From Candidatus Helarchaeota archaeon (lineage in GTDB: Archaea; Asgardarchaeota; Lokiarchaeia; Helarchaeales; HEL-GB-A): a DNA stretch of 39,996 bases. Location of the stretch: positions 1 through 39,996 of the forward strand of contig JABXJT010000043.1 in assembly GCA_013375455.1 (NCBI GenBank), given 5' to 3'. Position 1 is the first letter of the stretch. Each line of letters begins with the position of its first letter. The translations under genes and the position numbers were made by a program. A model generated the notes under the pieces. It saw only the letters and a program-made list of their open reading frames with translations, was not told the origin of the DNA and did no database searches. Below, one piece after another: positions 24,233 to 33,045 of the stretch.

Positions 24233-25330
24233 CTAATCTAAGTAATATTTTTTAATTATAAGGATTGCAGCTAGAATAATTCCAATCCCGATGAGAATCC
24301 AACCCCAGAGCGGGATTTGAAAGCCAGGATCCCATGGCACCCCGCTCTCAAGACGATTTCGCTCTCCTAGCAGATCTAAAATGGCAAAGGCATAGTAACT
24401 CGCAGAAAGGCTCGAAGCCGCATCAATCGAATTGACGCGAAAACCTCCATCTTCATTTTGGAGGTCAAGAAGCCAAGTGAGAGCAGCCTCCAAATTAATT
24501 CGTGATAAATAGCTGGATCCCAACTTCTGAAGGCAATAAATCGCAGCGAATGTCGAAAGAAGCCCATAATCACTTTCCCCTGGTTTGCTACTAAAGGCGC
24601 CATAGTCATCTTCATAAGAATTAAGATTTTGACTGCTATTTAACCAGGACACCAATGGTTCCGTCAGAATTTGATTGAGGACATTCAATCGGGATATCGA
24701 TCCAATAGCGGCCCAAGTTGCCCACATGTTAGAAGAATTTTGATCCGTCGCAAACCCTCCATACCCATCAGAACCAGGATTAATATTTTGCCGTTCTACA
24801 AGCCACGTGCTCACGTTATTGTTACTTAAATCAGTTCCATTGATGGTCAATGCTTCAATTCCATGGAAAGTTGCGTATATATTTTCGCTTACATTAGAGT
24901 TATCCGCAAAACCCGCAGACCCGTTTTGTAAATCGGCAACCCAAATATAAGTGTAATTATACATTACAACATTAAAGAGGTCATAAATCCAACACGCGTA
25001 ATAGGTGGAAATTATATCAGACTCGTCTATCTCTTTATTTCCAAATCCATAATCAGCATTCTTACAATTATTGACCCATTCGATGAGGGATGCTTCATCA
25101 ATCTCCCCTAAGTCATTGTAGGCATCAAGAATGTAAAGCGCATGGTACGTGCTCTCAAGAATCGCTCCGGATGCCTCCGGCGTGTTCGCAAAACCTGAAC
25201 CCGTTTCACAACTCTTAACATAATCAATAAGAGCATCCTTCCTCGTAGTAGTTGCTTGTAAAGATGGCATCACGAGCGATATGCACAATAAACCCAGGAA
25301 AATGCTCGACGCTATCTGTTTTCTGTTCAA
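24233..25330 (-). CDS. Exported alpha/alpha-toroid (prenyltransferase/terpenoid-cyclase-like) protein with C-terminal membrane anchor
   Basis: 365 residues: a hydrophobic signal sequence (SIFLGLLCISLVMPSLQA), then about six repeats around GFxN/GFGN/GYGGF followed by STYxAxxIxxL, the pattern of the squalene-cyclase/prenyltransferase alpha/alpha toroid (for example GSGFANT..STYHALYIL, DYGFGNK..STYYACWIYDL, GGFRV..SASYYAFAIL). The end is a single transmembrane helix (WGWILIGIGIILAAILII) and a short basic tail. No aspartate-rich or zinc-binding active site is evident, so it is probably a surface-exposed toroid domain of unknown role. Several NxT/NxS sites are present, compatible with glycosylation. 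Confidence 0.75.
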   Translation of the reverse strand: MNRKQIASSIFLGLLCISLVMPSLQATTTRKDALIDYVKSCETGSGFANTPEASGAILESTYHALYILDAYNDLGEIDEASLIEWVNNCKNADYGFGNKEIDESDIISTYYACWIYDLFNVVMYNYTYIWVADLQNGSAGFADNSNVSENIYATFHGIEALTINGTDLSNNNVSTWLVERQNINPGSDGYGGFATDQNSSNMWATWAAIGSISRLNVLNQILTEPLVSWLNSSQNLNSYEDDYGAFSSKPGESDYGLLSTFAAIYCLQKLGSSYLSRINLEAALTWLLDLQNEDGGFRVNSIDAASSLSASYYAFAILDLLGERNRLESGVPWDPGFQIPLWGWILIGIGIILAAILIIKKYYLD

Positions 25331-25445
25331 ATTCAGGTCACATCAATGATAGGAGGCAAAAAACCTCTTCCTTTTTAAAGAGATTTAATTAACAAACCCT
25401 TATTTGATTTGTGGTACTGATTATTTCATGAAATAAATGAATAAC

Positions 25446-25904
25446 TTACTTCCGCTTGACTAGATGGACCATCTCAAAGGTCATAACGGGCGTTTTATCA
25501 TATTTCGTAACTGCAAATTGGAGGGTTAACAGCCCTCGGTCAGGTTTCTTTGTTTCTCGCTTTTCTAGAATAGTAACTTCGACCTGCATTGTTTCATCCA
25601 CTAGTAGGGATGTATGGAATCGCATGTTGCGAATATCGAGCAGGGAGATGGCAGTGCGCTCATATAATCCCAGCTTCAAAAAAAGACCCAAGGCAAGAGG
25701 GATGATGAAAGGGCCGGGGATGACGCGCGCTTTGTAAATTGTCTCTTCTTGTATGTATTTTTCATCGAAAAAGAGCGATATGTTGAACCACGTTAAATTA
25801 CAAAACTGCAGGACATCAGATTCGCAGATCGTGCGCCGTGCAGTTTGAAATTTTTCTCCCACATTAAAATCTTCCCAGTATCGTCCTACCATCACCATAA
25901 TCAT
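25446..25904 (-). CDS. MaoC-like hot-dog dehydratase
   Basis: About 152 residues from ATG 25904, eight bases beyond the stop of the upstream protease gene; a longer frame would overlap that gene. The opening GRYWEDFNVGEKFQTARRTI and later FFDE, RVIPGPFIIPLALGL match the MaoC/hydratase hot-dog family (R-hydratase type), which hydrates trans-2-enoyl thioesters. The usual conserved (D)xxH is altered here (FFDEKYIQ), so catalysis is uncertain. It may act in lipid or thioester metabolism. Coupled with the protease gene. Confidence 0.7.
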   Translation of the reverse strand: MIMVMVGRYWEDFNVGEKFQTARRTICESDVLQFCNLTWFNISLFFDEKYIQEETIYKARVIPGPFIIPLALGLFLKLGLYERTAISLLDIRNMRFHTSLLVDETMQVEVTILEKRETKKPDRGLLTLQFAVTKYDKTPVMTFEMVHLVKRK

Positions 25905-25912
25905 AACCCAAC

Positions 25913-26545
25913 CTATGGTAAGTAAGCTGGCACTAATAAGCCGATAGATGCGATTAAAGCAAGAATGTAGATTGGCACGCTCCACCGTGCGATTTTACTC
26001 CCATCCAAAGGTGGAATCGGTAAGAGATTGAACACGGCGAGAAATGCATTGATGTAATAAATATAAAAGAAGATGGTATAAATCGTTCCAAAAGTAATCA
26101 ATGTCAATGGTAAAAAAATCCCAGCAAAGACAATATTAATTACTGGACCCATTAAAGCGGTCTTTCCAAATTGTTCTTTATTAATGGGGGTCATTACCAT
26201 GACTGCCCCCGGAGCTGCAAATACGACTCCGGCAATTAAGGCGAACATTAAAGCCATCATCAATCCCATGGGCCAAGCACGAAATTCAGCCCAGGCTCCA
26301 TATCGAATTGCCAAAAATTTATGGCCTAATTCATGAAGAATAAATCCAGAGCCTATTGCTAAAAAACTTATTAAAAGAGCTAGAGGAAATTCTCCCCAAT
26401 TTATGCTCACTATCCCAGTTAAGCCACTTGAAAGTGCAATTGCAAAAGCAATTGAGACAACAATCGTTGCAATAAATAAATCTTGTATCTCTCTTCTACC
26501 AAAACGAATTTGTCTTACTGGCTGGTCATATTGATAATATCCCAA
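25913..26545 (-). CDS. Site-2-protease-family zinc metalloprotease (M50)
   Basis: About 210 residues. I chose TTG 26545 because AAGGTG lies just upstream and the longer frame to 26773 adds an unrelated-looking N-terminus overlapping a divergent gene. The zinc site is HELGH (71-75) inside a membrane helix, with PIPPLDG (D near 181) as the third ligand, diagnostic for M50 intramembrane proteases. Five or six hydrophobic segments are visible. Such proteins release membrane-tethered factors; many archaeal copies are unstudied. Overlap with the MaoC gene suggests one transcript. Confidence 0.85.
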   Translation of the reverse strand: MGYYQYDQPVRQIRFGRREIQDLFIATIVVSIAFAIALSSGLTGIVSINWGEFPLALLISFLAIGSGFILHELGHKFLAIRYGAWAEFRAWPMGLMMALMFALIAGVVFAAPGAVMVMTPINKEQFGKTALMGPVINIVFAGIFLPLTLITFGTIYTIFFYIYYINAFLAVFNLLPIPPLDGSKIARWSVPIYILALIASIGLLVPAYLP

Positions 26546-26780
26546 ACATTGCACCTTCTTTTTCTTAGTATTTTGATTTTGAGTATTAAATAATTTGGTA
26601 GTTTGGATGTTTTTGAACCACCTCTTTAAAAAGCCTATGGCAAAATCTTTATAGATAAAAAAGTGATAGTTCCCTATAGATGATTTAAGAAAAATAGAAT
26701 CGAAGGGTTTTAGGCTAATGGTAACATGCGAATTTTCGGAAGCTCGGTCTGGTGGAGCATATGGGTATTGCAAGCTCGTG

Positions 26781-26930
26781 ATGACAGATGTTTCATCAAA
26801 TTGGTATAAAACTCTCTGTACAAAAAATCCTAGTAAATGTCCTTACATCACTGAATGTCCTAAATGTGGAATTAAAAACGCTACATCTTCCGGATTTTGT
26901 TCGGAATGCGGGGCAAATCTTAAGGGATGA
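26781..26930 (+). CDS. Small double zinc-knuckle protein
   Basis: 49 residues from ATG 26781; an ATG at 26718 is possible but adds a poorly protein-like N-terminus. Cysteines fall as C..C..CPKCG..CSECG, so at least one four-cysteine ribbon (CPKCG / FCSECG) is complete. The ribosome-binding site is weak. The stop overlaps no other gene, and the next gene is convergent. It resembles other small ribbons encoded in the window. Confidence 0.5.
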   Translation: MTDVSSNWYKTLCTKNPSKCPYITECPKCGIKNATSSGFCSECGANLKG

Positions 26931-26981
26931 GCATGTGGAAAAAATAATAAAATCAAAGAAAAATGAGATAAAAACTTTAAG

Positions 26982-27482
26982 TTAATATCTTCTTCTTTGA
27001 CCTCTACCTGGGGGACCTCTTCTGTTTCTTCGACCACCGTATCCTCCGCCACCGCCGCCGCCGCCATCATATGATCGAGGCCGACTATATCTTGGACGGT
27101 ACCTTTGCTCCTGTTCATAGACCTTATCTGAAAGATTATTTTCCTCATCAACGCTTGCAGGCGCTTCTTCACTTCCTTCTTCCATTGTGCCATATTTTCC
27201 GATGTTTAATCTCAAGGAGCTTTTGAAGACGGTGGTATACGCATTATTTAATACGTAATTATGGTCTGTTTCCATTTTATCGATATCCTCGTTCCATAGG
27301 GTAAGCAGGACACTACCCGAATCGTCACCTACTAATGCTTCAGTCACTCTTAATGTTTCTCCGGTGCGTCTGGCAATAACCTCTCGTTCTTCATTCTTCG
27401 AAACACATTTTACTTTTACATTTATTCCTCTAAGACCTGGTCTTAGCTCATTCACAACTAAATATTCTTCAGGTTCACTCAT
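26982..27482 (-). CDS. Single-stranded DNA-binding protein, SOSS-B-like OB fold
   Basis: 166 residues. The first 100 form an OB fold of the archaeal SSB/SOSS-B type: LRPGLRGINVKVKC, ARRTGETLRVTEALVGDDSG, VLLTLWNEDID and LRLNIGKYG follow the family order. The tail is Gly/Arg-rich (a poly-Gly stretch then RRNRRGPPGRGQRRR), an RGG-like segment seen in human SSB proteins and useful for nucleic-acid or partner contacts. Acidic middle segment EEGSEEAPAS precedes it. It binds single-stranded DNA in replication and repair. Cytoplasmic/nucleoid. Confidence 0.85.
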   Translation of the reverse strand: MSEPEEYLVVNELRPGLRGINVKVKCVSKNEEREVIARRTGETLRVTEALVGDDSGSVLLTLWNEDIDKMETDHNYVLNNAYTTVFKSSLRLNIGKYGTMEEGSEEAPASVDEENNLSDKVYEQEQRYRPRYSRPRSYDGGGGGGGGYGGRRNRRGPPGRGQRRRY

Positions 27483-27784
27483 TTCAATTCATCTTTTTAT
27501 TGTACTCTTCATAAAAATAGTGAAACGCTATTAGTCCCGGATCTTTTAAACCTGAATACAAAAAATTCTAAGTTTTGATCTTCGCCATTAGCAATTTTCT
27601 AACTATTTGAAAGTAATTATTTAATCCCTATATATAAAAGTTCTTTACTCACCTTTACACGTTTAATTTATATCATGCTCTTCGAAATCACCACAAGACT
27701 CCTGACAAAAAAGTAATGTTCAACACATAATCAATGTAGTATAGATGGAAGGAAATTGTAAGAAATCAAGAAATCTGTGGTAAT
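27483..27784. other. Divergent intergenic region, SSB and BPL_N-like genes
   Basis: A near-symmetrical TATA-like CCCTATATATAAAAG sits at about 27627-27641, about 145 bases from each gene, and could serve either strand. I see no RNA gene, repeat or extra coding frame in this stretch. Confidence 0.35.
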
Positions 27785-28396
27785 TTGGTCACGATTAAAG
27801 ATGAAAACCTAATTGGACTTTATGCTGGTCCTGGAGCAGAATTAGCAAAAGACGTGGAAATTATTTTACGGAAAAATCATGTTCCCCACCAAATGATAGA
27901 CGCCAATGACGTTCAACATGGTATTTTGAAGGGATTTAAACTACTCATAATGCCTGGTGGTTATACTGCTCGATATATTCCGGGATTAAAACAAAAAGGC
28001 TGTGAAGCAATTAAAAACTTTTTATTCAAGGAAAATGGCAGATATATTGGAATTTGTGCAGGCGCCTACATAGCTAGTAATCCCAAACTGGGAATTAGCA
28101 AATCTAAAATGGTCCGCAAATCTGGAATCTTCAATTGTCAGATTGAAATAAGTGATTCACTCCATCCAATTTTCAAGGGCCAAAAATCATCATCTATATT
28201 GGTTTACTACCAAAATGGTCCACACATTAAAATACACCGTGATGAAAAATCACTAGCTCTCTATTCGGATGGGTCATCCTCTGTAATCGAAATCAGAAAG
28301 GATATAATTGCCTTGATTTTCAGTTGGCATCCTGAAAAATTACCCCACACCGCTCCTATTCTCTTGAATAGCCTTGATTATTTGTTGGAGTTTTGA
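27785..28396 (+). CDS. BPL_N / glutamine-amidotransferase-fold protein
   Basis: 203 residues with the class I glutamine-amidotransferase-like fold: IGLYAGPGAELAKDVEIILR at the start, LLIMPGGYTA, the nucleophile-elbow GICAGAY, and SWHPE near the end. The GICAGAY cysteine and the SWHPE histidine-glutamate form the usual triad. The order matches the biotin-protein-ligase N-terminal-domain family (BPL_N) known as a stand-alone protein in archaea. Substrate is unknown. The start codon is a GTG or TTG-class codon near the given coordinate. Confidence 0.7.
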   Translation: MVTIKDENLIGLYAGPGAELAKDVEIILRKNHVPHQMIDANDVQHGILKGFKLLIMPGGYTARYIPGLKQKGCEAIKNFLFKENGRYIGICAGAYIASNPKLGISKSKMVRKSGIFNCQIEISDSLHPIFKGQKSSSILVYYQNGPHIKIHRDEKSLALYSDGSSSVIEIRKDIIALIFSWHPEKLPHTAPILLNSLDYLLEF

Positions 28397-28531
28397 AAAA
28401 AATTAAATTTTTATGCTTTGATTATTAATAAAAGTAAGGAATAATTGGCTTGTTTATGCTCGAAATGATAATTTGGCGTTAAAGAGCGTTTTGGTAATGT
28501 TCAATTCAGATTAGTAAAGGGAAGTAATAAA

Positions 28532-29212
28532 TTGTCCTTGTTAAAAAAGTTATTATCTGGAAACGAAAGTTTTAGGAACACGTATTTGAAATATGCATCT
28601 AAACTACCTTCTACACCCAGAAAAGAGTTTGCAATTCTCACATGCACCGACACTCGACTCAATCCCATCCGAATCTTTCACATAAATGTGGGAGATGCTG
28701 AAATTCTTCGAAATGCGGGCAATCAAATCACTGATGATACGATCCGGTCTTTATCAACGGCAATTACCAATGGTGTTAATGAAATTGTCATTCTAGGTCA
28801 CACGGATTGCTCATTAACAAAAGTATCTGCTCAGCAAGTAATCCGTACCCTTCGAAATTTAGGGGCAACTCTCAATCTCACGTCGTTCATCACATCCAAT
28901 GAATGGCTAGGTATGTTTTCGGACGAAGAAATTAACGTCAGGGATCAAGTAGTTAAACTTAGATCTAGTCCCATTATCCCTACGAATGTTCCGATCCATG
29001 GATTACTCTTCAACGTAACTACTGGAACCGTGAAAATAGTTGTAAATGGATACAAACCACTTGAAATGGGAAAGCAAATTAGTTTTCAGTCAAAGATGCC
29101 ATCCTTAAATATGCCTCATATGGAAATGCCTGATATATTTGCGAGTTCACTCCTCTCCTCTCTTAAATCGAAATCGATTATGATAAAAAAGCCAAAGGAG
29201 TTGAAAGAATGA
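28532..29212 (+). CDS. Beta-class carbonic anhydrase
   Basis: 226 residues from a TTG. The zinc ligands are C38 (in CTDTRL, with the Asp40-Arg42 dyad), H90 and C93 (GHTDC), and the RNAGN block follows, as in beta-carbonic anhydrases that interconvert CO2 and bicarbonate. The C-terminal 50 residues (SFQSKMPSLNMPHMEMPDIF) are Met/Pro-rich, unusual for the family. The next gene starts inside the stop (ATGA), so translation is coupled. The active site looks intact. Confidence 0.85.
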   Translation: MSLLKKLLSGNESFRNTYLKYASKLPSTPRKEFAILTCTDTRLNPIRIFHINVGDAEILRNAGNQITDDTIRSLSTAITNGVNEIVILGHTDCSLTKVSAQQVIRTLRNLGATLNLTSFITSNEWLGMFSDEEINVRDQVVKLRSSPIIPTNVPIHGLLFNVTTGTVKIVVNGYKPLEMGKQISFQSKMPSLNMPHMEMPDIFASSLLSSLKSKSIMIKKPKELKE

Positions 29213-31014
29213 GTAAATCTTGGGAATCCCTTTTCTCGTGTGATAAGTGTGGCGAACCTCTGGCGATTAAGGTAATAAAAGGTCATAAAGACTTAGTAAC
29301 CGTTGGAAAATGTACGAAGGGGCATAAAAAGAGATTTATATTATCAATTTCAGAGTTAGATGAATGGGCACCTGCTCTGGATCCTCACTTCTTTAAATGC
29401 GTAAGATGTGACACTCCAGTCAGCGTCACCCCGCTTCATCGAGGGCCTTGGGTGAAAGTTATAGTTACCTGTCCAGTTCATGGCAAAAATGAAATTCGAT
29501 TAGTGCCCATTAGAGTATATAATGCAATGCCACGGAATAAAGAGTTGGCTACACCTGCCCCAGCCGCCCCCGCCCCAGCTGCTCCTACTCCAGCTGCTCC
29601 TACTCCAGCAGCTCCAGCTCCAGCAGCTCCCGCCCCAGCTGTCCCCACTCCTGCCTGTCAAAATTGTGGAGGCCCGACCACGTTCATCCCACAATATTCC
29701 CGATATTATTGCTATAAATGTGAACGTTATGTTGAAGATAAGAAAGTGGTGGAGAAAGTTCGTGCCATAACGGAACCTGAAGATTTAAGATCGAAATTGA
29801 AGAATTTTGCCAAAACGGCCGATAAAAACATTCCAATTTCGATTTTTGATTTACCGACGCGATTAAACATGCCGAATGTCGATTCGGCTAAAATTGAATC
29901 GCTCCTCACTGAAATGATCATACAGAGTGAAATAAATGGCGAAGTGGACCCTGCTACTGGGGACATCACGCTCTTTGAAGTGCCCATAATTACAAAGCCA
30001 GCCGCTGCTACCACCACTTCTAAGCCAGCATGTGCAACATGCGGATCCAATCTCGACTATGTTGAAGCAAAAGAAGCCTATTTCTGCCGAACGTGCTTCG
30101 AATATACGGAAGCAGCCCCAGCAGGCGTTCCAACCCCCGTCGTGGCTGCAAATATTGAAGCAGTGCGAGACTTTGATTATGTGGGGGGCCAGGTCCGTTT
30201 TAAAATCGCGGTTCGAAATAAATCCGAGCTCGTAGTAACAAATATTGGTGTCGATTTAGACATCCCACCCGAATTTCAACTCATACGCATACTCCCCGAG
30301 GCTTCCGTAGATGATCTCAAGAGGGGACTCTCAAAAATCGATAAACTAATGCCAAACTCCTCCCAAGGCATTGACTACTATCTAGAACCCGTGGCGTGCG
30401 GAACAGGTGCGGTCGCGGGTCTCGTGAAGTATCAAGATGCGCAGGGAACTTATGGTTCCATCCCAGTTAAACCAAGAGAGATAGCTATCAAGTGCCCGCT
30501 GATTTTTACGCCGGAGGAAGCTAACATTGCAATGATTCGTAATTTAACAAAAAATCTAACAAGTGACTATCGACGATGGGCCTTGCCTACCAACCCACCT
30601 GATTCATTTACGTTCTTACATGACCTGGTGAATCAATTCGAAGTAAACCACATCCAAGCATTTCAAATATCGGGTGATCCTTACAAAGTAGAATCATGGT
30701 ACTATACGCGAACGAAAACTACCAATCATCCTATTGCAATCCAAATTGTAGTCTCAGAACAAACCAACACGATTGATTTAACAATTGCGTGCGAAGATAT
30801 GTCGGAATTAACCGGGTTGCTTGCAAAAATGTCTGAAGATTTTCGGGAAAAAATTTATGGCAAATTACACGTGGATCTTAAACCCGTGTTCGGTAGCCTA
30901 AAAGAACTCATATGCGACTGCGGCAGCCCCTTATCACGCCTTCCCTCCGATTCGGAAGTTGTCACCTGTAATTCCTGTAATAAAACATATTCTTGGGAAA
31001 TGCTTAGTTACTAA
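29209..31014 (+). CDS. Multidomain zinc-ribbon protein with beta-sandwich and appendage-like C-terminal region
   Basis: 601 residues. Order: an N-terminal zinc ribbon (CDKCGEP), a second ribbon (CVRCDTP), a Pro/Ala linker with PAPAA/TPAAP repeats (about 110-145), another ribbon (CQNCGGP..CYKCERY), a winged-helix-like segment (IFDLPTRLNMPNVDSAKIE), ribbon CATCG..CRTCF, a beta sandwich (QVRFKIAVRNKSELVVTNIG), then an alpha/beta domain and a last ribbon (CDCGSPL..CNSC). The sandwich-plus-platform pair resembles the appendage (ear) of adaptins or coatomer, but this is a resemblance only. It overlaps the carbonic anhydrase gene by four bases. Function unknown; protein-protein scaffold is plausible. 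Confidence 0.65.
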   Translation: MSKSWESLFSCDKCGEPLAIKVIKGHKDLVTVGKCTKGHKKRFILSISELDEWAPALDPHFFKCVRCDTPVSVTPLHRGPWVKVIVTCPVHGKNEIRLVPIRVYNAMPRNKELATPAPAAPAPAAPTPAAPTPAAPAPAAPAPAVPTPACQNCGGPTTFIPQYSRYYCYKCERYVEDKKVVEKVRAITEPEDLRSKLKNFAKTADKNIPISIFDLPTRLNMPNVDSAKIESLLTEMIIQSEINGEVDPATGDITLFEVPIITKPAAATTTSKPACATCGSNLDYVEAKEAYFCRTCFEYTEAAPAGVPTPVVAANIEAVRDFDYVGGQVRFKIAVRNKSELVVTNIGVDLDIPPEFQLIRILPEASVDDLKRGLSKIDKLMPNSSQGIDYYLEPVACGTGAVAGLVKYQDAQGTYGSIPVKPREIAIKCPLIFTPEEANIAMIRNLTKNLTSDYRRWALPTNPPDSFTFLHDLVNQFEVNHIQAFQISGDPYKVESWYYTRTKTTNHPIAIQIVVSEQTNTIDLTIACEDMSELTGLLAKMSEDFREKIYGKLHVDLKPVFGSLKELICDCGSPLSRLPSDSEVVTCNSCNKTYSWEMLSY

Positions 31015-31048
31015 AATTATAACTTATATCTAAAATGTATTTTCGGCG

Positions 31049-32833
31049 ATGATCGTGGCGCAAGGAGACATTACTTTCTGGGCAGACGATTTAGCAGATG
31101 CCATCATCAAGCGCGAATCCTATAATTATGTAGATAAATCCGTACCCAAATTAAAAAAGATCACTATAAAAAGCAGTACCTCCATCAGCGGCGTGCCTCA
31201 TATCGGTAATGCCTGTGATATCTTTCGGGCAGAAGCTGTGGTCAAAGCACTACGGGATAAGGGACAGAAAGTTCGCTTTATTTGGGTTGCGGAAAATATG
31301 GATCCTCTCAGAAAGGTTCCGGCTGGGATCCCAGATCGCTTCGAGGCTTTCCTAGGACGTCCTGTCGCCGAACTCCCCTGCCCAGAAGAATGTTGTAACA
31401 ATTACTCAGAGCACTTCGTAAACCTTTTTATAGACTCCTTGCGTAACCATTTCGGCGCGCAACTTGAAGTCTTTTACATGGATCAAATTTACTCCTCTGG
31501 CCAGCTGGTTTCTTACGTTAGAACTGCCCTTGATAAGATCGAACGTCTCCGCGAGATTATCAATCAATACCGCGCTTCCCCCTTACCCGAGGATTGGATT
31601 CCATGGAAACCTATCTGTGAGAATTGTGGGAAAATTATCACCACTCGGATGAAAAAGCGTGAGGGGAATGAAGTTCATTATTCCTGCGAAGACTATAAAT
31701 TCAAACATCGAAAAATTGAAGGGTGTCACCACCAAGGTGTTAGCGATATTCGAGAAGGGAAGGGCAAACTACTCTGGCGCGTTGAATGGGCGAGCCAATG
31801 GCCACTATGGAAAGTACCCTTCGAACCCTATGGAAAAGAGCACGGGGTCAATTGCCCTCATGTAACTGGAACTCCACGGATCGGAGCTGGCTCCTTCTGG
31901 GTGGCTGGCAATATCACAGAAGAGATCTTCGATTGGCCTGAACCATGCCCCACTAAGGCTCCTAACGTACTTCAACCCTACGAGTACGTGCTTGTTGGTG
32001 GGCAAAAGATGTCCGCCTCCTTGGGGAACACCATCGCCACGTGGGATTGGCCGACTTTCGCCCCTCCAGAAACTTTAAAATTGTATTTTCTTCGAAAACC
32101 AAAATCACAATCCAACATTATGACCTCCCAAAAAATTAACAAGCAATACAAATTGATCGATATCGAACTTGACATCCCAAAGCTTATTGACGATCTCACT
32201 GATTATTCTAAATTATTCTATGATTTTAATGCTCAAAAAATAATTGATAGGCTCAAAATTGACGAAAACAAGGTTGCAATGTATAAACGCCTTTATGTTC
32301 TCTGTCAAATAAGCGAAAAAATACCTCCAACCATCCCGAAAACCTTACCCACCTCGACTAGTCTTGTTCTCACTCCCTTGAAAAAAGTTCTTGGGATGGA
32401 GAATTTAGTCAAAAAATCCATAGAAGTTCTCCAAAAGATTTTCATCAGCACTCCCATGACTGAAAAAGATAGGAAAAAAATTGAACTTGATTTGATACTT
32501 ATGGAGAAATATTTTGAGTTATATGCCCCTGAAAAGATTCAATTTGAAATAAAAGAAGAATTTAGTCCTAATCTTAAGAATCAACTCACTTCTATAGAGA
32601 AACAGGCTCTTAAAATATTTCTAGAGAAATTTCAAGAGGAAAAGTGGGATGAAAAGAGCCTCGCACATGAAATTTATGTTATCGGAAGGAAAATCTTACA
32701 AAATCAAAAGGGGTTATTTAGACTTCTCTATCAAATTCTACTCGGGAAAGAATTCGGACCAAAACTTGCCCCACTCCTCCTAGCAATGGATAAAAATTGG
32801 ATCATTAACCGAATCAGTGATGTTTTCAACTAA
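31049..32833 (+). CDS. lysS: Class I lysyl-tRNA synthetase
   Basis: 594 residues. The class I signature HIGN occurs as GVPHIGNACDIF and the KMSKS loop as KMSASLGN; the FWADDLADAIIKR start, RKVPAGIPDRFEAFLGRP, zinc pair CENCG and WRVEWASQWPLW are typical of class I LysRS, found in archaea and some bacteria rather than the usual class II enzyme. It charges tRNA-Lys with lysine. A TATA-like TTATATC lies about 25 bases before the ATG, suggesting a nearly leaderless transcript. The C-terminal third is helical, as in the family. A T-run follows the stop. Confidence 0.9.
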   Translation: MIVAQGDITFWADDLADAIIKRESYNYVDKSVPKLKKITIKSSTSISGVPHIGNACDIFRAEAVVKALRDKGQKVRFIWVAENMDPLRKVPAGIPDRFEAFLGRPVAELPCPEECCNNYSEHFVNLFIDSLRNHFGAQLEVFYMDQIYSSGQLVSYVRTALDKIERLREIINQYRASPLPEDWIPWKPICENCGKIITTRMKKREGNEVHYSCEDYKFKHRKIEGCHHQGVSDIREGKGKLLWRVEWASQWPLWKVPFEPYGKEHGVNCPHVTGTPRIGAGSFWVAGNITEEIFDWPEPCPTKAPNVLQPYEYVLVGGQKMSASLGNTIATWDWPTFAPPETLKLYFLRKPKSQSNIMTSQKINKQYKLIDIELDIPKLIDDLTDYSKLFYDFNAQKIIDRLKIDENKVAMYKRLYVLCQISEKIPPTIPKTLPTSTSLVLTPLKKVLGMENLVKKSIEVLQKIFISTPMTEKDRKKIELDLILMEKYFELYAPEKIQFEIKEEFSPNLKNQLTSIEKQALKIFLEKFQEEKWDEKSLAHEIYVIGRKILQNQKGLFRLLYQILLGKEFGPKLAPLLLAMDKNWIINRISDVFN

Positions 32834-32841
32834 TTTTTTTT
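32834..32841 (+). terminator. T-rich terminator after lysS
   Basis: A run of eight T residues immediately follows the LysRS stop. Oligo-T tracts are the usual intrinsic termination signal of archaeal RNA polymerase. No hairpin is seen. Confidence 0.4.
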
Positions 32842-32882
32842 GACTCTACCTTTTGAATTGGTTTTCTAGACAAATTTATGAA

Positions 32883-32999
32883 TTACTCATTTCCTATTTT
32901 TGTCCCACAATCCTCGCAATACTGAGCACCCCTACTACTCAGGTGCCCACACTTTCCCGTCCTGCTGCTCTGCATCGCCGCGTTAGCCCTGCTCGTCAC
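32883..32999 (-). CDS. Possible small zinc-knuckle protein downstream of the HEAT gene
   Basis: 38 residues from GTG 32999 (ATG 32975 possible). The end KCGHLSSRGAQYCEDCGTKIGNE carries three cysteines and a histidine in the spacing of a zinc ribbon. No clear ribosome-binding site; GC-rich. It lies 46 bases after the HEAT-repeat gene on the same strand. Coding is uncertain. Confidence 0.35.
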   Translation of the reverse strand: MTSRANAAMQSSRTGKCGHLSSRGAQYCEDCGTKIGNE

Positions 33000-33045
33000 G
33001 GTTCGGTACTGGGCAAAACCGTTCCGCAATCTTTAAAGAGAATCC

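Noticed and set aside
26545..26773. N-terminal extension of the site-2 protease
   Set aside because: The 76 extra residues look unlike the family and overlap the upstream region of the divergent zinc gene; the TTG at 26545 has a ribosome-binding site.
29551..29655. Repeat-rich DNA encoding Pro/Ala, considered as a CRISPR-like or satellite repeat
   Set aside because: It is in frame in the gene at 29209-31014 and encodes a disordered linker; spacing is that of codons, not of spacers.
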